Assembly (NCBI GenBank): GCA_021464415.1
Contig: JAKCWG010000447.1
Span: 1 to 64,000 of the forward strand
Reading direction: 5' to 3'
DNA: 64,000 nucleotides
Source of the DNA: Lonicera japonica
Lineage: Eukaryota > Streptophyta > Magnoliopsida > Dipsacales > Caprifoliaceae
The notes beneath the pieces are model-generated. The model saw only the letters and a program-made list of their open reading frames with translations. It had not been told where the DNA came from and ran no database searches. A program made the position numbers and the translations under genes. Below, one piece after another: positions 22,526-34,531 of the stretch. Each line of letters starts with the position of its first letter. Position 1 is the stretch's first letter.

Positions 22526-22585
22526 AAGGAGGACATCGAAGAAGTAGATGATTCAGAAAGCAATAAATCTGGTCCTAGCAAAAAT
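22526..22585 (+). CDS. Exon-like segment A (20 codons)
   Basis: It follows TTATTCTTGTAACAG and ends before GTAATT. It translates to KEDIEEVDDSESNKSGPSKN in a phase-0 frame. It is acidic and low-complexity, with no known domain. It is paralogous to the segment at 23932. Confidence 0.4.
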
Positions 22586-23274
22586 GTAATTATTTTCTCC
22601 CTCACATCTTTGTTATGAAATTTGGCACGCACAAACTGAAACCTGCTATGACCAATCCCTGCTTGTGGGACAAACACTTATTGGATTGCCCATGGGAATT
22701 TGCTAAAGCTGAAGTAATTACATACATTTCTTTCAATTTTATATTCCTGTTGTATATAAGTTTTCTACAGTCTTTGGTTCGAACATAATTCTTTTTCTAC
22801 CCACCAAACTATAACGTCTCTTCAAATCCTTTATCTGCACCTTTTCCTTTCATCTTATTTATTTCTTCAAGGAAGTCCTCATGTCACAAGCATCTCATAT
22901 CGAGTAATGATTTCAGCCAATGTGGTCTTTGTTTTATTAATCTTGTAAAAATTAATTGCTGTAGCACTTTAAATAGTCTAATGTAGAGTTACTAGTGGAC
23001 TGGAAATTTGCTACTATTGAGCTTTAGATTCCATTTAAGATAGTCTCTCTCTGCCTCATTTGTAAGTAAATTAAGCTGTCTTTTATATATACGAAAAATT
23101 CCCAACCAGGACGAATGTCCTTTATAATTTATATACAATGCATTCGTCTCTCTCTCTCTCTCTCTTCATAAATATTGTTAAGCTTTCCTTTTAAGTAATT
23201 CGCATTTGGTGTTACTTATGAGTTAATATTTTTAGAACTTATCTTGAACTCATAATATATTGAAGTCATTTTCA

Positions 23275-24010
23275 TGCAGTTACATGTGCACTGACATGAC
23301 ACCTGCAAACGTGACCAAAGAACACTATATTTCTCTAGAAAGCTCTAAGAATATCTTTCATTGCACTTCTCTTCCCTGGGGAAAGCCCAGAGAAACAGGG
23401 TTCATCTTTGTTGGTGTTTGATTGCATTAAACTTCCAAGAATTTAATTTCGTGCTGCATTTAGCCAAATTTTATTTTCCCATATCAATGAAATCCATGCA
23501 AGGAATTTAACTCTTTATCATGTTAACCTGTCAAATTCACCCTGCCCCCATTTTTGCAATTCGTTCCCTTAAGGTGTGCCTGGTTTTGCCTTACACTGGG
23601 AATAATTGAATTACTTGCAGTTTTTTTTACATAGTAAATTAAATCTTATGGGAAAGATGGTTTCTGGATTCATTGGAAAACATAAATAATTGCTCTAAAA
23701 ATAGCTGTACGGCTGTACCATAGTAGATATATGCAATCAAACATAAAAAAAGTTGTACCATGACAGTATGGAGTCTTGGGCATTTTCCGCAGAATATAGG
23801 TGTAATCCAGCACACCTATTAAGCTTTCTTTTGCCACAAAGTGATTGTAATGTGCCAAAACACTAATAGGGAAAAATGCCAAGTCTCTCACTAACAAGTT
23901 TTCTTCACTTGGCTCCATGTTCTTGTGACAGCATGAGGAGAAACAACCAAATTTAGCAGATGAATCAGAAAGCAATAAAGCTGGTCCTAGTGGAACTATA
24001 AGTTTTTTTC
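23275..24010 (+). repeat. Repeat unit 1 of the locus
   Basis: Begins CATGCAGTTACATGTGCACT, continues through a MITE-like segment (about 23348-23755) to ATAGGTGTAATCCAGCAC near 23797, then exon-like segment B. It aligns with the units at 24258, 25322 and 40786. Confidence 0.65.
23932..23997 (+). pseudogene. Exon-like segment B with lost splice donor
   Basis: It follows TTCTTGTGACAG. It reads HEEKQPNLADESESNKAGPS plus two more residues, 22 codons in phase 0, and shares DESESNKAGPS with segment A (DDSESNKSGPS). At the matching donor position the sequence is ATAAGT rather than GTAAGT-like, so normal splicing would fail. Confidence 0.4.
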
Positions 24011-24257
24011 TCTCACATATCTTTGTTGTGGAATTTGCTTTAAATGTTGATGATCAATTTTCAATATTATGACTTCCTTTCATGCATTACATTTCAACAT
24101 TGAATTGGACAATATTCTGAATTTGGGGTTGATTTATTGTTTTTAGTTTAACCTTGTGTTTGTATTTAATTATAAGTGGGGATTGGGTTCATAAATCTGA
24201 AATTAGAATTAAAAGTCGTTATCTTCTATCTTTAACTCACGAAATGTTATTGACATT

Positions 24258-25045
24258 TTCAGGCAGTTATTTCTGTGCCGAAGACTTGTTACATGCACAT
24301 TGACTTGACACCTACAAACACTAGCAAAGCAATTGTATGCTTGTTTGGAAAGCTATAAGAGTGTGTTTGGTTGTACTTCATTTCCATGAGAAATGCCCAA
24401 TATCCCTTATTTTCCATATTTAGTTCTGTTTGATTGCATTAGTTATAAAGGAAACATTCTTCCTTGGTCCCAGCTACTGTAACCTAATTATTTTCTAGCC
24501 CATGGAGGCCATAAACCACTCCTCCTAAACTTCGGGTTTTCATGAAGTCTTTTTTGATATAAATCAATTCCAAGGAATTCAGTTATTTTTTATGTTAGCC
24601 AATCAAATGCAACTTATTTCATTACCATTTCCTTTGTTAATTCCATTAAGGTGCACTTGGCTTTGGTTTATTCTCAGTCCAAAGAATTGAGTTCCTTGGA
24701 ATTGTTTTACACAGAAAATGAAAACTAGGGCTGGGAGATGGGGTTTGGATTCGATAGAAAAGAAAAGAATGTCGCTTTAAATAAGTTATACCATGAGAAT
24801 TGATTCCTTGGGAAATTTAAGCAATCAAACACAACATAAGTTGAAAATATGAATTATTGAGTGTTTTCTATGGAGATGCAATCAGATGCACCTCCTCAAT
24901 TTTTTTTAAGAGCATCATGGAACTTGAGTGTGCAAGTTTTAGATGGCATGTATTGCCAGCAGTCCTCATCCAAATGATTGTAACATGCAAATATGCTCTG
25001 CATCAAATGGTAGCACAATTTGAAAGAAACAAAAAAATAAAGTGA
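24258..25045 (+). repeat. Repeat unit 2 of the locus
   Basis: TTTCAGGCAGTTATTTCTGT, then CACATTGACTTGACACCTAC, then a MITE-like segment (about 24357-24845), then CAAATGATTGTAACATGC and TTTGAAAGAAACAAAAA. It is closest to the unit at 40786 across the Athila insertion. No exon-like segment was found at its end. Confidence 0.65.
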
Positions 25046-25321
25046 TTGTTTGCATTGCCTATTTACCTTTTTTATTTAGTGTTCTTAATTGCTTCTACAA
25101 TATGCTTTTACACTGTATTAGATTTGGTGTTTTTGCGGGGATCATAGATATGCAATTTACCCTTTAGAAAAGAGGAATGTAAAATAAAATATAGCAGTCT
25201 ATCGTAAGCAAAATAGGATAAATGTTCAAACTTTGTGTTTAAAGTTATGTATTTAGTGTTACTTATGAGTTAATATTTGTAGATTTTGTTTTATGGTTAA
25301 CTTATCAATTATTATTGACTT

Positions 25322-26230
25322 TTCAGGCATTTAACTCCATGCTGAAGCCTTGTTTGATTGATGTGCACTGACTTGACACCTAGAAACACCACCAAATAAT
25401 TATATACTATTTTATAAAGCTCTAAGAGTGTGTTCCTTTTCACTTTGTTTCCTTGGGAAAAGCACAAAGTTTCAAATTGTCCATCTTTATGGTGTTTGGC
25501 GGCGTTAAATTTCCAAGAAATCATTTTCATGCCTACAACTTGTTTTAACCTATGTTTTTTTTCTTGTATCCATTGAATCCATCCAAGGAATACAATTTTT
25601 CTATCAGGTTAACCAATCAAATTAACCATACCACATTTTCTCAATTATTTCCCTTAAGGTGTGCCCGACTGCCCACTTTCGGTTTACACCGGACACAATT
25701 GAATTATGTGGAATTGTTTACATGGTAAACAAAACTTTGGAGATTGATGGTTTTTGGAGTTGATGGAAAAGAGGAAAAAAAAATAAAAAAATTGCTCTAA
25801 AAATGTGGTACCATTGGAAATTTAGGCAACCAAACATCAGAGAAGGTGAATATGGAGTCTTGGGATTTCCTTGGAATATAGGTGTAATCTGCACGACCTT
25901 AATATTTTTATCATCAAGGATAATGAACTACAAGCCTACAAGTTATAGATGGTCTGGACAGCAAGCTCTCTTTTGCCAAAATGACTGTAACGTGCCAATG
26001 TGATACTGTTTCTATATAAGCTATTGATTGACAAATGGCTATATTATGAAACCAAGAAAGAATACCATGGTTGTTGAATGCACTAACATGTAAAAAAAAC
26101 CAAGTTTTGCATTGACAAATTTTCTTCACTTTGTTCCTTATTCTTACAGAAAGAGGAGAAAGCACTGGATATTGGCAGGCTGCAATTTAAAGACATAGAC
26201 ATAGATGACTTCAAAAGAATACCATGGCCT
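25322..26230 (+). repeat. Repeat unit 3 of the locus
   Basis: TTCAGGCATTTAACTCCATG, a MITE-like segment (about 25425-25848), ATAGGTGTAATCTGC near 25878, then exon-like segment C. The same order as units 1, 2 and 4. Confidence 0.65.
26150..26230 (+). CDS. Exon-like segment C (27 codons)
   Basis: It follows TTCCTTATTCTTACAG. It begins KEEKALDIGRLQFKDIDID and ends before GCAATT where segment A has GTAATT, so a GC donor or a damaged site is possible. Length 81 bp, phase 0. Function unknown. Confidence 0.35.
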
Positions 26231-26314
26231 GCAATTTTTTTCTCTCTCATTTATTTGCTACGAAATTTGCTTAGAATAGTAAGCACATACCGATACCCAC
26301 TATTACCCACCCTT

Positions 26315-26380
26315 GCTTGTGGGAAGATAGTCATTGGATCACTTATAGCTTGTAGGAAGATAGTCATTGGATCACTTATA
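26315..26380. repeat. 33-bp tandem duplication
   Basis: The unit GCTTGTGGGAAGATAGTCAT... occurs at 26315 and again at 26348 with one change. Single-copy homologues lie near 22663 and 39362. Confidence 0.85.
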
Positions 26381-26732
26381 GCTAAAGCCAAAGTAAATGC
26401 TTACATTTCTTTCAATCCTGATGGTCCTATTGGTTCCATGAGATGAAGTTAAAGAATAAAAAACTCGGTGAAAAACAGCCTGTTTACTCAAATTATTGCT
26501 GGTCAATGTTTAGGAACCGGCAACAGAAGGTCCCCGCAAGTAGTGTGGGATCCACATTCCCAGACCCCACACCTATCCCCACCCATCACCTCTTAAAAAC
26601 ACACACACAGAAATGTGTCGGTTTGTTAATCTAGATGGATGCCCTTCAATTAAATGCATGAAAAGTGGTTGAAGGAGAATAATGTACTTTGTTCTGATCT
26701 GGCAGCATGATGGTACTCCTGAATGCGTGCAG

Positions 26733-26791
26733 AGTGGATTGAATTTTTGGAAAAGAAGGATGCTGAGGAAGCTAAGAAAGTCGAACAAGAG
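26733..26791 (+). CDS. Exon-like segment D
   Basis: After GCGTGCAG, an open frame reads (x)AG then WIEFLEKKDAEEAKKVEQE, followed by GTATGA. It is highly charged and probably helical or coiled coil. The last codon is complete and the next candidate exon at 27030 starts in phase 0, so they could be joined. No domain recognised. Confidence 0.4.
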
Positions 26792-27029
26792 GTATGATTT
26801 CGAAAATTTCTTATCCAAAAGTTAACAGATGTTGCAACATATATGTAGAAAGGTCATTCCACTAGAAGAAATAAAATATAGAAAAATGCAACAATATATG
26901 CATGGTGGTGTTGAGGACAAACCACATAATGTCACCATTCATGGTTTCACCAGTAGTGTGTGAGATCACTACCCATACGCACGTGTTAAGTGGTCGATGG
27001 AGAATAATTAACTATGTTCTCTTTGGCAG

Positions 27030-27155
27030 CCTGAGGATGTTCTTGAAAATTTGTTGTGTATTATAAATGAGTCAGGGGAAAGCCTTTTGGATATTGAGGA
27101 AGATGATACCGAGCCTTTTTCGACTATCAAAGGTGATATGGATTCTGATCCAAAG
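27030..27155 (+). CDS. Exon-like segment E (42 codons)
   Basis: It lies between CTCTTTGGCAG and GTATAA. It begins PEDVLENLLCIINESGESLL and continues DIEEDDTEPFSTIKGD, acidic, with no stop in 126 bp and both edges phase 0. This is the best exon candidate of the left half. The Athila element begins about 300 bp later, in what would be the next intron. Confidence 0.45.
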
Positions 27156-27300
27156 GTATAATTTTGAGCCTTTATGTCAAAAAGTTAACAGATATTGCGA
27201 TTAATCTATAGTATATATCAAGCATATGCAAATAGTTTTTGTATGTACAGAATTACTAAATTACCCTTCTCACGTATTAAATTATTACAAAATAATGCTA

Positions 27301-27366
27301 TAGGGACGATTTGAACTGATGACCTTTAACATAGAAACACCATTAATACCACTAGACCAAATGTGA
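27301..27366 (-). mobile_element. tRNA-derived SINE-like head
   Basis: On the minus strand TTTGGTCTAGTGGTATTAAT resembles a tRNA A box, and CATCAGTTCAAATCGTCCC lies at the B-box distance. No tail was resolved. Confidence 0.45.
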
Positions 27367-27452
27367 TTTTATGTTCATAATGTGGAGAATTACTAAGTAT
27401 CCTACTACACACATGTAAAGTGTGCCCCTGCGCTAGTATATAAAAATGTTAT

Positions 27453-28861
27453 TGATAAACGCATAATATTGTCATGTTAAACTCTTTCCAGGAGTCGCTT
27501 GACTCGTTTGTTGCTTTAATTCTGCTTAATTATCCGCTTATCTCAAGATTAGTGCCTTAGTGAGTGTTGTATTTAACATGGCCCAAGTTGGTGTATATTT
27601 TATAGTAGTCCATGTATTTGTAGGATTGGAATACAATGACATTGCATGAAGTGATCAAGAGCAAGCCTAGATACCTTGCAAAAGTGCTGAGTGAAAAGTT
27701 CCAGGCCCATGATCGATCATGGGCAAAGCCATGATCGATCATAGCTTCCAAAATTTTTGGCAGAAGACTCCCATGATCGATCATGGGCATAGCCATGATC
27801 GATCATGGCTTGGCGAGTGCACCAACTACCTTATACTTTTAGCATTATTTTGGGGAATTTTGTTTCTAGATATTTTTCCTTGGTTTGTTTATTGATTTAA
27901 GTACACTCTTAGCTAGCTTTTAGTCTAGGGGATCAAGGGGGATATTTCATTATTAGATTTATCTAGTTTTAGACTTTGAGGAGTTCTAGAGAGAAGGATG
28001 AGCTAAAGTTGTATTGTTCTTCATTTTCTCTTGTAAGTGTTCTAATTTGTAAGAATGATTTCTTCTTCTATAATATTTGTTTTTGCATCTATTATGGAGT
28101 AGTCTCTTACTAAGGTTACGGAGGTTGATTGCGATATGATTTTTTGGTGATTAATGGCTCAATCCATGTTTAAAGTTTGATAAATATTTGTGAATCCTTT
28201 TCTTCATCATATCTTCTATTATTTCAAGCTTTCTAGGTATTTTTCATATTAAGTTAAGACTTTATATGCCTTGTATATTTAGTTCTTGGTTGTTAATGAG
28301 CATACAACATATTTATATGGTTCTAGAAAGCTTGTTGTCTCTTTCCCCCATCCATGGAGCTTTTTCCTCTTCGTAGAAATTATGAATAGTTCTTAAAACT
28401 CCATAGATAGATTATAAATTTGCTTCACACCCGTAGCTAGGAGGTAGGAATGATAACCTCGTCTTTGGTGGAATGTCGTTTGTCTCTCTCTTGATATAGC
28501 TTCAATTCGGGAATAAGTCGCCTAGCGTCGCACCCTTTGCTATTGAGAGATACACCAGCATTCCCCATACCTCGAGAAACCCTGTATTGAAGTCTTCGCA
28601 TGAGCTAGTCATCACCGTTTCTTAAATCATAACTAACCTCCCAATACCTTAGTGCTTTATTATTAATTTTCACAACCGTTTTACATTTCCTTTGTTTCAC
28701 AACAAAACTAACTTACAAAAATCTGAAAACTATTTAATCCGTAATCCATACCATTCCTTTTTGACTATCCCTATGGTTCGACACTCGGACTTCTGAGACT
28801 ATATTACAACTTGACGTGCTTGCACTTGGGCATATCAAAGCGCGTTAACTTAGCGGCGTCA
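27453..28861 (+). repeat. Athila-like 5' LTR, 1409 bp
   Basis: TGATAAACGCATAATATTG to TTAGCGGCGTCA. It holds four palindromes at 27707-27808. Compared with the 3' LTR it lacks about 273 bp after AGATTATAAATTTG near 28430, and it has one palindrome more. Confidence 0.93.
27707..27808. promoter_or_regulatory. Palindrome cluster in the 5' LTR (four copies)
   Basis: CCATGATCGATCATGG is a perfect 16-bp palindrome at 27707-27722, 27771-27786 and 27793-27808; 27729-27744 ends ATAG instead of ATGG. The copies form two pairs, each with a 6-bp spacer (GCAAAG or GCATAG). AGTGCTG lies about 20 bp upstream. A role as protein-binding or silencing site is inferred. Confidence 0.8.
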
Positions 28862-28867
28862 AGTTTT

Positions 28868-28885
28868 TGGCGCTGTTGCCGGGGA
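28868..28885 (+). other. Athila-type primer-binding site
   Basis: TGGCGCTGTTGCCGGGGA begins 7 bp after the 5' LTR. It differs at one base from the usual Athila site TGGCGCCGTTGCCGGGGA. Confidence 0.85.
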
Positions 28886-29077
28886 TAAGGCAAAAGGCGG
28901 GTTGCGGGGTTTGTATAAAACCATTCTCTGTAAGTATCTCTCCATTCAATTAATTTATTTTTCTCTTATTCTTGTTTGATTTTGTAGATTTTTCATGGAG
29001 CTATTCGAATAGTTTTTCAAGCCCATGCAAGGGCGATTGTTCGTGGATATTCGAATTAGCCCCCCCCATCTCCAAGA

Positions 29078-30501
29078 ATGGCGAATCAAGGCAGAGCGGC
29101 GGACCACGAGAGCGATAACGAAGGGGAAGGTGCCAACAATGTTCCTCTTGTTAGGACAATGAGGGACTATCTTCAACCGTCTCGGGCAACTTCTAATTCG
29201 TGCATCGTGCTTCCCACCGGCCAAGCCGGTGCGTTCTCTTTCAAACCAGGTATGCTTCAACATATCCCTTCTTTTCATGGTATGGAGTCGGAAAACCCAT
29301 ACTTGCATTTGAAAGACTTTGAAGAAGTCTGCTCCACATTTCGTGAGACAAATATTGATGAGGATGTCATGCGTTTAAAACTCTTTCCTTTCTCCCTAAA
29401 AGACAAAGGAAAGATTTGGCTAAATGCTCAAAGACCGCAATCAATTCGGTCTTGGTAAGAGCTTCAAGCAGAGTTTCTAAAAAAATTCTTTCCCGTTCAT
29501 AGGACCAACGCTTTGAGAAGGGTGATATCCAATTTTTTGCCAAAAGAAAATGAAAGTTTTTATAAGTGTTGGGAAAGATACAAAGAGCTTCTAAATGCAT
29601 GCCCCCACCATGGTCACGAAACTTGGAGCCTTGTTAGTTTCTTTTATGAATCCCTCACCCCTGATATGTGTACGTTTGTTGAGACCATGTGTAATGGTCA
29701 ATTCTTGAGTAAGAATCCCGATGAGGCTTTATTGTATTTTGATGAATTAGCGGAAGATGCTCAAAATTGAAACACCTATACCGAAGAACCCAAAGCCAAA
29801 ACTCAAGGTAGGGGTGAGTTGTACCAAGTATCCAACGAGGATGACATGGGTGCGAGGTTGTTCCAATTGTCTAAGAAAGTATAGGCAATGGAAGCAAGTA
29901 AGCTTAAGAGGTCAATGTAGTATCCTCGAGCCAGTTATGTGTCATTTGTGAAAATTCAGGACACACTACCGAGGATTGCCCTACCATTCCCGCTTTCCGG
30001 GAAGTCCTCAAAAATCCCGCCCAAGTCAATGCTTTGCACCAGTACAACCAAAACCGTAACCAAAACGACCCTTATTCTCAAAGGTACAATGAGGGATGGA
30101 AGAATCACCCCAATTTCAGTTGGGGAGGAAATCAACGTCAGAACCACAACCAATATCATCAAAACCAAAGGCCACAACAACCTCAAAACCCTTTTGTTCC
30201 ACCTCAGAATCAAAATCCCAACCAAAACTTGGAAGCTTTGTTGAGATCATTTGTGGACAAAACGGATCGTGATGTGGGTGAGTTAAAAACTCAAATGTTT
30301 AAACTCACCACCGCCCTAGCCACCCAAGAGAAGGGAAAATTCCCTTCTCAACCTTTAGTTAATCCTAGAGGCCAAGTTCAAGTAATAGAGGGAGGAGAGT
30401 CTAGCACCAAGATAGAAGAACTCAAATCTATCACAATCCTAAAGAGTGGGAATGAGGTAGACAAAACTATTGTTCCTAAATTCCCAAGGTGGCGGACATA
30501 G
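29078..30501 (+). pseudogene. Athila-like gag, broken
   Basis: Gag packages element RNA. The first ATG after the leader opens MANQGRAADHESDNEGEG. A retrotransposon Gag domain follows (PYLHLKDFEEVC, WLNAQRP, FFPVHRTNALRR). In-frame stops lie at 29456-29458, 29768-29770, 29882-29884 and 29918-29920. The reading frame then changes near 29925-29945, after which CENSGHTTEDCPTIPAF shows most of a CCHC knuckle and an Asn/Gln-rich tail runs to 30501. Pol is in a third frame overlapping the end. Confidence 0.85.
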
Positions 30502-33155
30502 TTGAGCCTCCGAGTGTTGAAAAGGTTGTGAGTGAAGAAAAGAAGAGAGAGGAAGAGAAACAAGGAAAGGAGGACTTAGAAAAAATCAAAAATGGGATCA
30601 AAGTCCCATTTCTAGAGAGATTGAACCACCCATCCAAATCTAACACCGAGATTTTGGATGTCTTTAGGCAAGTGAAAATCAGCATTCCGTTGCTTTATGC
30701 GGTCAAGCAAATACCTTCGTATGCTAAGTTCCTCAAGGACTTATGTACTACCAAACGAAGGTTGAATGTCAAGAAAAAGGTTTTTATGGCGGAGCAAGTG
30801 AGCTCCATCATGCAAGGCACGAGAGCCCCCAAGTTTAAAGATCCTTGTTGTCCCACAATTTCATGTGTCATAGGAAATTGTAGGATAAAAAATACGTTAT
30901 TAGAATTGGGAGCAAGTGTGAATGTGCTCCCATATTTGGTATATCAACAATTGGTGTTGGGTGAGTTAAAACTCACGAGGGTTACTATTCAATTAGCGGA
31001 CCGATCCTTTAAGATCCCAAGAGGGATAGTCGAGGATGTACTTGTCCAAGTTGATAAGTTTTATTTTTCGGTTGATTTCATCATCCTCGACATGCAACCA
31101 GTGTCGAATCCTACTAATGAGATTTCGGTTATCCTCGGACGACCATTTTTTGCCACTTCTAATGCTATAATAAATTGCAAGAACGGAATCGTGAAGTTAA
31201 CTTTTAGAAACATGACTCTCGAGCTAAACGTGTTCTCTTTGAGTAATAAAAAAGATGACGATGATGAAGAGGAAAGAGAACACGTGAACATGGTAGAGTC
31301 ATGTATCCAAGACCACTTTGTGGCAAACTTTGAATCGGAGTCAACGGAAGGTTATCTAACCACTTCCGATGAACCCGAGGATTGTATGCAAGTGTTTTTC
31401 TTGTGTGACAAACAGGTTGAATTCTTGGAGAAAGAGGAAAACATATCATCGTCCACCAAAAATCTTGAAGGACAAATGGATCTCAAGCTATTGCTTAGCA
31501 ACTTGAAGTATGCCTTCTTAGGAGCTTCAGACACTTACCCCGTCATCATCTCGTCCGATCTCTCGGATGACCAAGAAGTAAGGTTGGTTAATTTGCTTGG
31601 TAAATACAAAAAATCTTTTGGTTGGACTCTTGCCGACCTCCAAGGAATAAGCCCATTAATTTGTACACATAAAATTCACTTGGAGGATGGGGTAAAAACA
31701 TCAAGGCAATTTCAACGCCGGTTGAATCCTAACATGCAAGAAGTGGTTAGGAACGAGGTGTTGAAATTGTTAGATGCAAAGATCATCTATTCAATCTCGG
31801 ATAGTAAATGGGTTAGTTCAACTCAAGTGGTACCGAAAAAATCGGGTCTTACGGTAGTCAAGAACGAATCAAACGAGTTGATTCCGCAAAGAGTCACCAC
31901 TGGGTGGCGAATGTGTATTGACTACCGTAAACTCAATGAGGCAACTCGTAAAGATCATTTTCTACTCCCCTTCTTGGATCAAACTCTAGAAAGGGTAGCG
32001 GGCCATGAATATTACTCTTTTCTCGATGGTTTTTTCGGGTCCAATCAAATTGAGATTGACTTAAATGATCAAGAAAAGACCACCTTTACATGTCCCTTTG
32101 GCACATTCCCATATCGAAGAATGCCTTTTGGTCTATGTAATGCACCGGCCACTTTTCAACGGTGTATGCTAAGTATTTTTAGTGATATGGTGAAAAAGAC
32201 GTTGGAAGTTTTTATGGATGACTTTACCGTCTATGGTAAGTCATTCGACAATTGCTTGATTAACCTGGAACAGGTCTTGGAAAGATGAGTGGAAAAACAA
32301 TTGGTGTTGAATTGGGAGAAGTGCCATTTTATGGTTACCAAGGGAATCGTATTGGGGCACATTATTTCGTCAGAAGGAATTGAAGTGGATAAAGCAAAAA
32401 TTGAATTGATTGCCAAACTTCCTACACCTAGGAATGTCAAAGATGTCCGATCATTTCTAGGACATGCCGGGTTTTATCGGAGGTTTATCAAGAACTTCAG
32501 TTCTATTTCCAAGCCGATGTGTAATCTACTTCTTAAGGATGCACCATTTGAGTGGGATGCCAAGTGCGAAGAATTCTTTGTATCTCTGAAGCATATGCTC
32601 ACTACTGCGCCGATTATGCAGACACCGGACTGGAGCTTGCCATTCGAGCTCATGTGCGACGCAAGTGACTATGTAGTGGGAGCGGTTCTTGGTCAACGGA
32701 AAGACAAGAAACCGGGTGTAATATACTATGCAAGTAGGACCTTGAATGATGCGCAAATGAATTACACCACGACAGAGAAAGAGCTTTTAGCAATTGTCTT
32801 CGCCTTGGACAAGTTTCGATCCTATCTGATAGGATCGCCAATTGTGATTTTCACAGATCACGCGGTATTGAAGTACCTGTTCACAAAGAAGGATGCCAAG
32901 CCGCGGCTTTTGAGGTGGATACTCCTGTTGCAAGAATTCCATTTGAGCATCAAGGACAAAAAGGGAGTCGAGAACGTGGTGGCCGATCATCTGTCTCGAC
33001 TCACTTTTACGAACAATATCGAAGAAAGCCCGATCTAAGATTCGTTCCCGGATGAGCAATTGTTGGCAATCTCGACACTCCCATGGTATGCAAATATTGT
33101 AAACTATCTTGTAACTGTAAGATACCCAAATCATGGGGCGCACAAGATAGAAAAA
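30489..33155 (+). pseudogene. Athila-like pol, N-terminal part: protease, RT, RNase H
   Basis: One frame runs 30489-33038, broken only by TGA at 32286-32288 and closed by TAA at 33036-33038; similarity continues in that frame to about 33150. The aspartic protease motif reads ELGASVNVLP (from 30903) where Athila relatives have DLGAS, so the catalytic Asp is Glu. Reverse transcriptase follows: WRMCIDYRKLN near 31903, MPFGLCNAPATFQ near 32122, and the catalytic FMDD at 32211-32222. RNase H ([13 protein letters not shown] near 32658, TDHAVLKY near 32855) is intact in sequence. Confidence 0.9.
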
Positions 33156-34369
33156 AGTTCTTGAGCGAAGTGAGGCGATTCTACTGGGATGAACTGTACC
33201 TATTTAAATATTGTGCGGATCAAATTATCCGGCGGTGGATCCCAGATCAAGAAGTGGAGAGAGTTCTGTCTTCCTGCCATTTGGAAGCTTGCGGAGGACA
33301 CTTCTCGTCAAAGAAGACCACCGCTAAGATTTTGCAAAGCGGACTGTACTGGCCGTCGCTCTTTAAGGATGCACAACGTTTTTGCAAGGCATGTCAAAGA
33401 TGCCAGATGCTTGGAGGGATCTCCAAGAGGAACATGATGCCACTCAATCCAATCCTGATGATTGAAATCTTTTATTGCTGGGGCATCGACTTTATGGGAC
33501 CATTTCCATCCTCCTACAGTAACCTTTACATTCTAGTTGCTGTAGACTATGTTTCAAAGTGGGTGAAAGCCCAAGCGTGCAAGAAAAACGATCACAAAAT
33601 GGTGATCCGATTCTTGAAAGAACACATTCTTGCACGCTTTGGCACTCCTAAGGCAATAATAAGCGATGGCGGTACTCACTTTTGCAATAGACCATTTCAA
33701 TCATTAATGCAAAAGTATGGTGTAAACCACAAAGTATCGCTCGCTTATCACCCTCAAACTAATGGTCAAGCCGAGTTGGCAAATAGGGAGATCAAACAGA
33801 TTCTAGAGAAAACGGTAAACCCGAACCGCAAGGATTGGTCGTTAAGACTAACCGATGCACTTTGGGCTTACCGCACTGCATACAAAACAACTCTAGATAT
33901 GTCTCCTTATCGCATGGTGTACGGAAAACCATGTCATTTGCCAATAGAGTTGGAACACAAATTATACTGGGCAACTAAGATGGTTAATTGTGATTTCGAA
34001 AAAGCTGAGCTTGACCGTAAGTTGCAAATAGATGAAATCGAGGAATTGAGAAGAGATGCATATGATAATGCGAAGATAAGCAAGGAACATGCCAAAATTT
34101 TTCATGATAAATCTATTTTAAGAAAAGAATTCAAACTTGGGCACAAAGTTCTTATTTATGACACTCGTCTGCATCTTTTCTCGGGAAAATTGAAGTCTCG
34201 TTGGACCGGCCCATACATTGTTCGTCATGTATTTCCTTTTGGGGCTGTGAATGTCGAGGACCCCAAAACTGGCTATGTCTTCAAGGTGAATGGACAACGT
34301 CGAAAGCCATTTTTGGAATTCCCAATTCGAGAGGAGTCCACCCTTCTCGAAGACCCGACTTATGCCTAA
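33083..34369 (+). pseudogene. Athila-like integrase, frame-shifted from RNase H
   Basis: Integrase inserts the cDNA. The open frame shows an HHCC zinc domain (HLEACGGH near 33280, CKACQRC near 33385). The catalytic core has Asp in GIDFMGPF (about 33482), Asp in IISDGGTHF (about 33658) and Glu in [12 protein letters not shown] (about 33763). A C-terminal module with [11 protein letters not shown] follows. The first 60 codons in this frame read through a shift near 33125-33155, because family similarity before that is in the RNase H frame. The integrase core itself has no stop. Confidence 0.88.
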
Positions 34370-34465
34370 CAAGCATAGGTCGATTTTGTAAATAATGTTT
34401 TTGTAGTATTTTTTTAGTTTCAGGAATTTGTTTCGGAGGTTTGGGCGAAATTGGATCTAAATGGA

Positions 34466-34484
34466 CTAAGTTGGGGGGAGTGAT
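34466..34484 (+). other. Internal polypurine-like tract with an LTR-like start
   Basis: AGTTGGGGGGAGTGATAAGG resembles the true 3' junction AGTTGAGGGGAGTTGATAAA near 37494. It directly precedes the internal palindrome cluster. It may be a second plus-strand primer or the relic of an internal LTR end. Confidence 0.5.
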
Positions 34485-34531
34485 AAGGTGTTTCAAGTGA
34501 AGAAACTTCATGGGAGAAACTTTTGTGAAGG

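Larger units (their letters stand above)
22370..27170 (+). other. Left half of a repeated intron/exon locus of unknown function
   Basis: Blocks of about 0.8-1 kb recur with the same internal order: a GCACTGACTTGACACCTA-like word, a MITE-like segment with GTGTTTGGTT and AATCAAAC ends, an ATAGGTGTAATC-like word, a pyrimidine-rich acceptor and a short acidic exon-like segment. Four exon-like segments (22526, 23932, 26150 and 27030) have lengths divisible by three. They encode Glu/Asp/Lys/Ser-rich peptides, some sharing SESNK-GPS. I recognise no protein family. The other half resumes after the Athila insertion at 39165. It may be a gene amplified internally, or a pseudogene. Confidence 0.5.
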
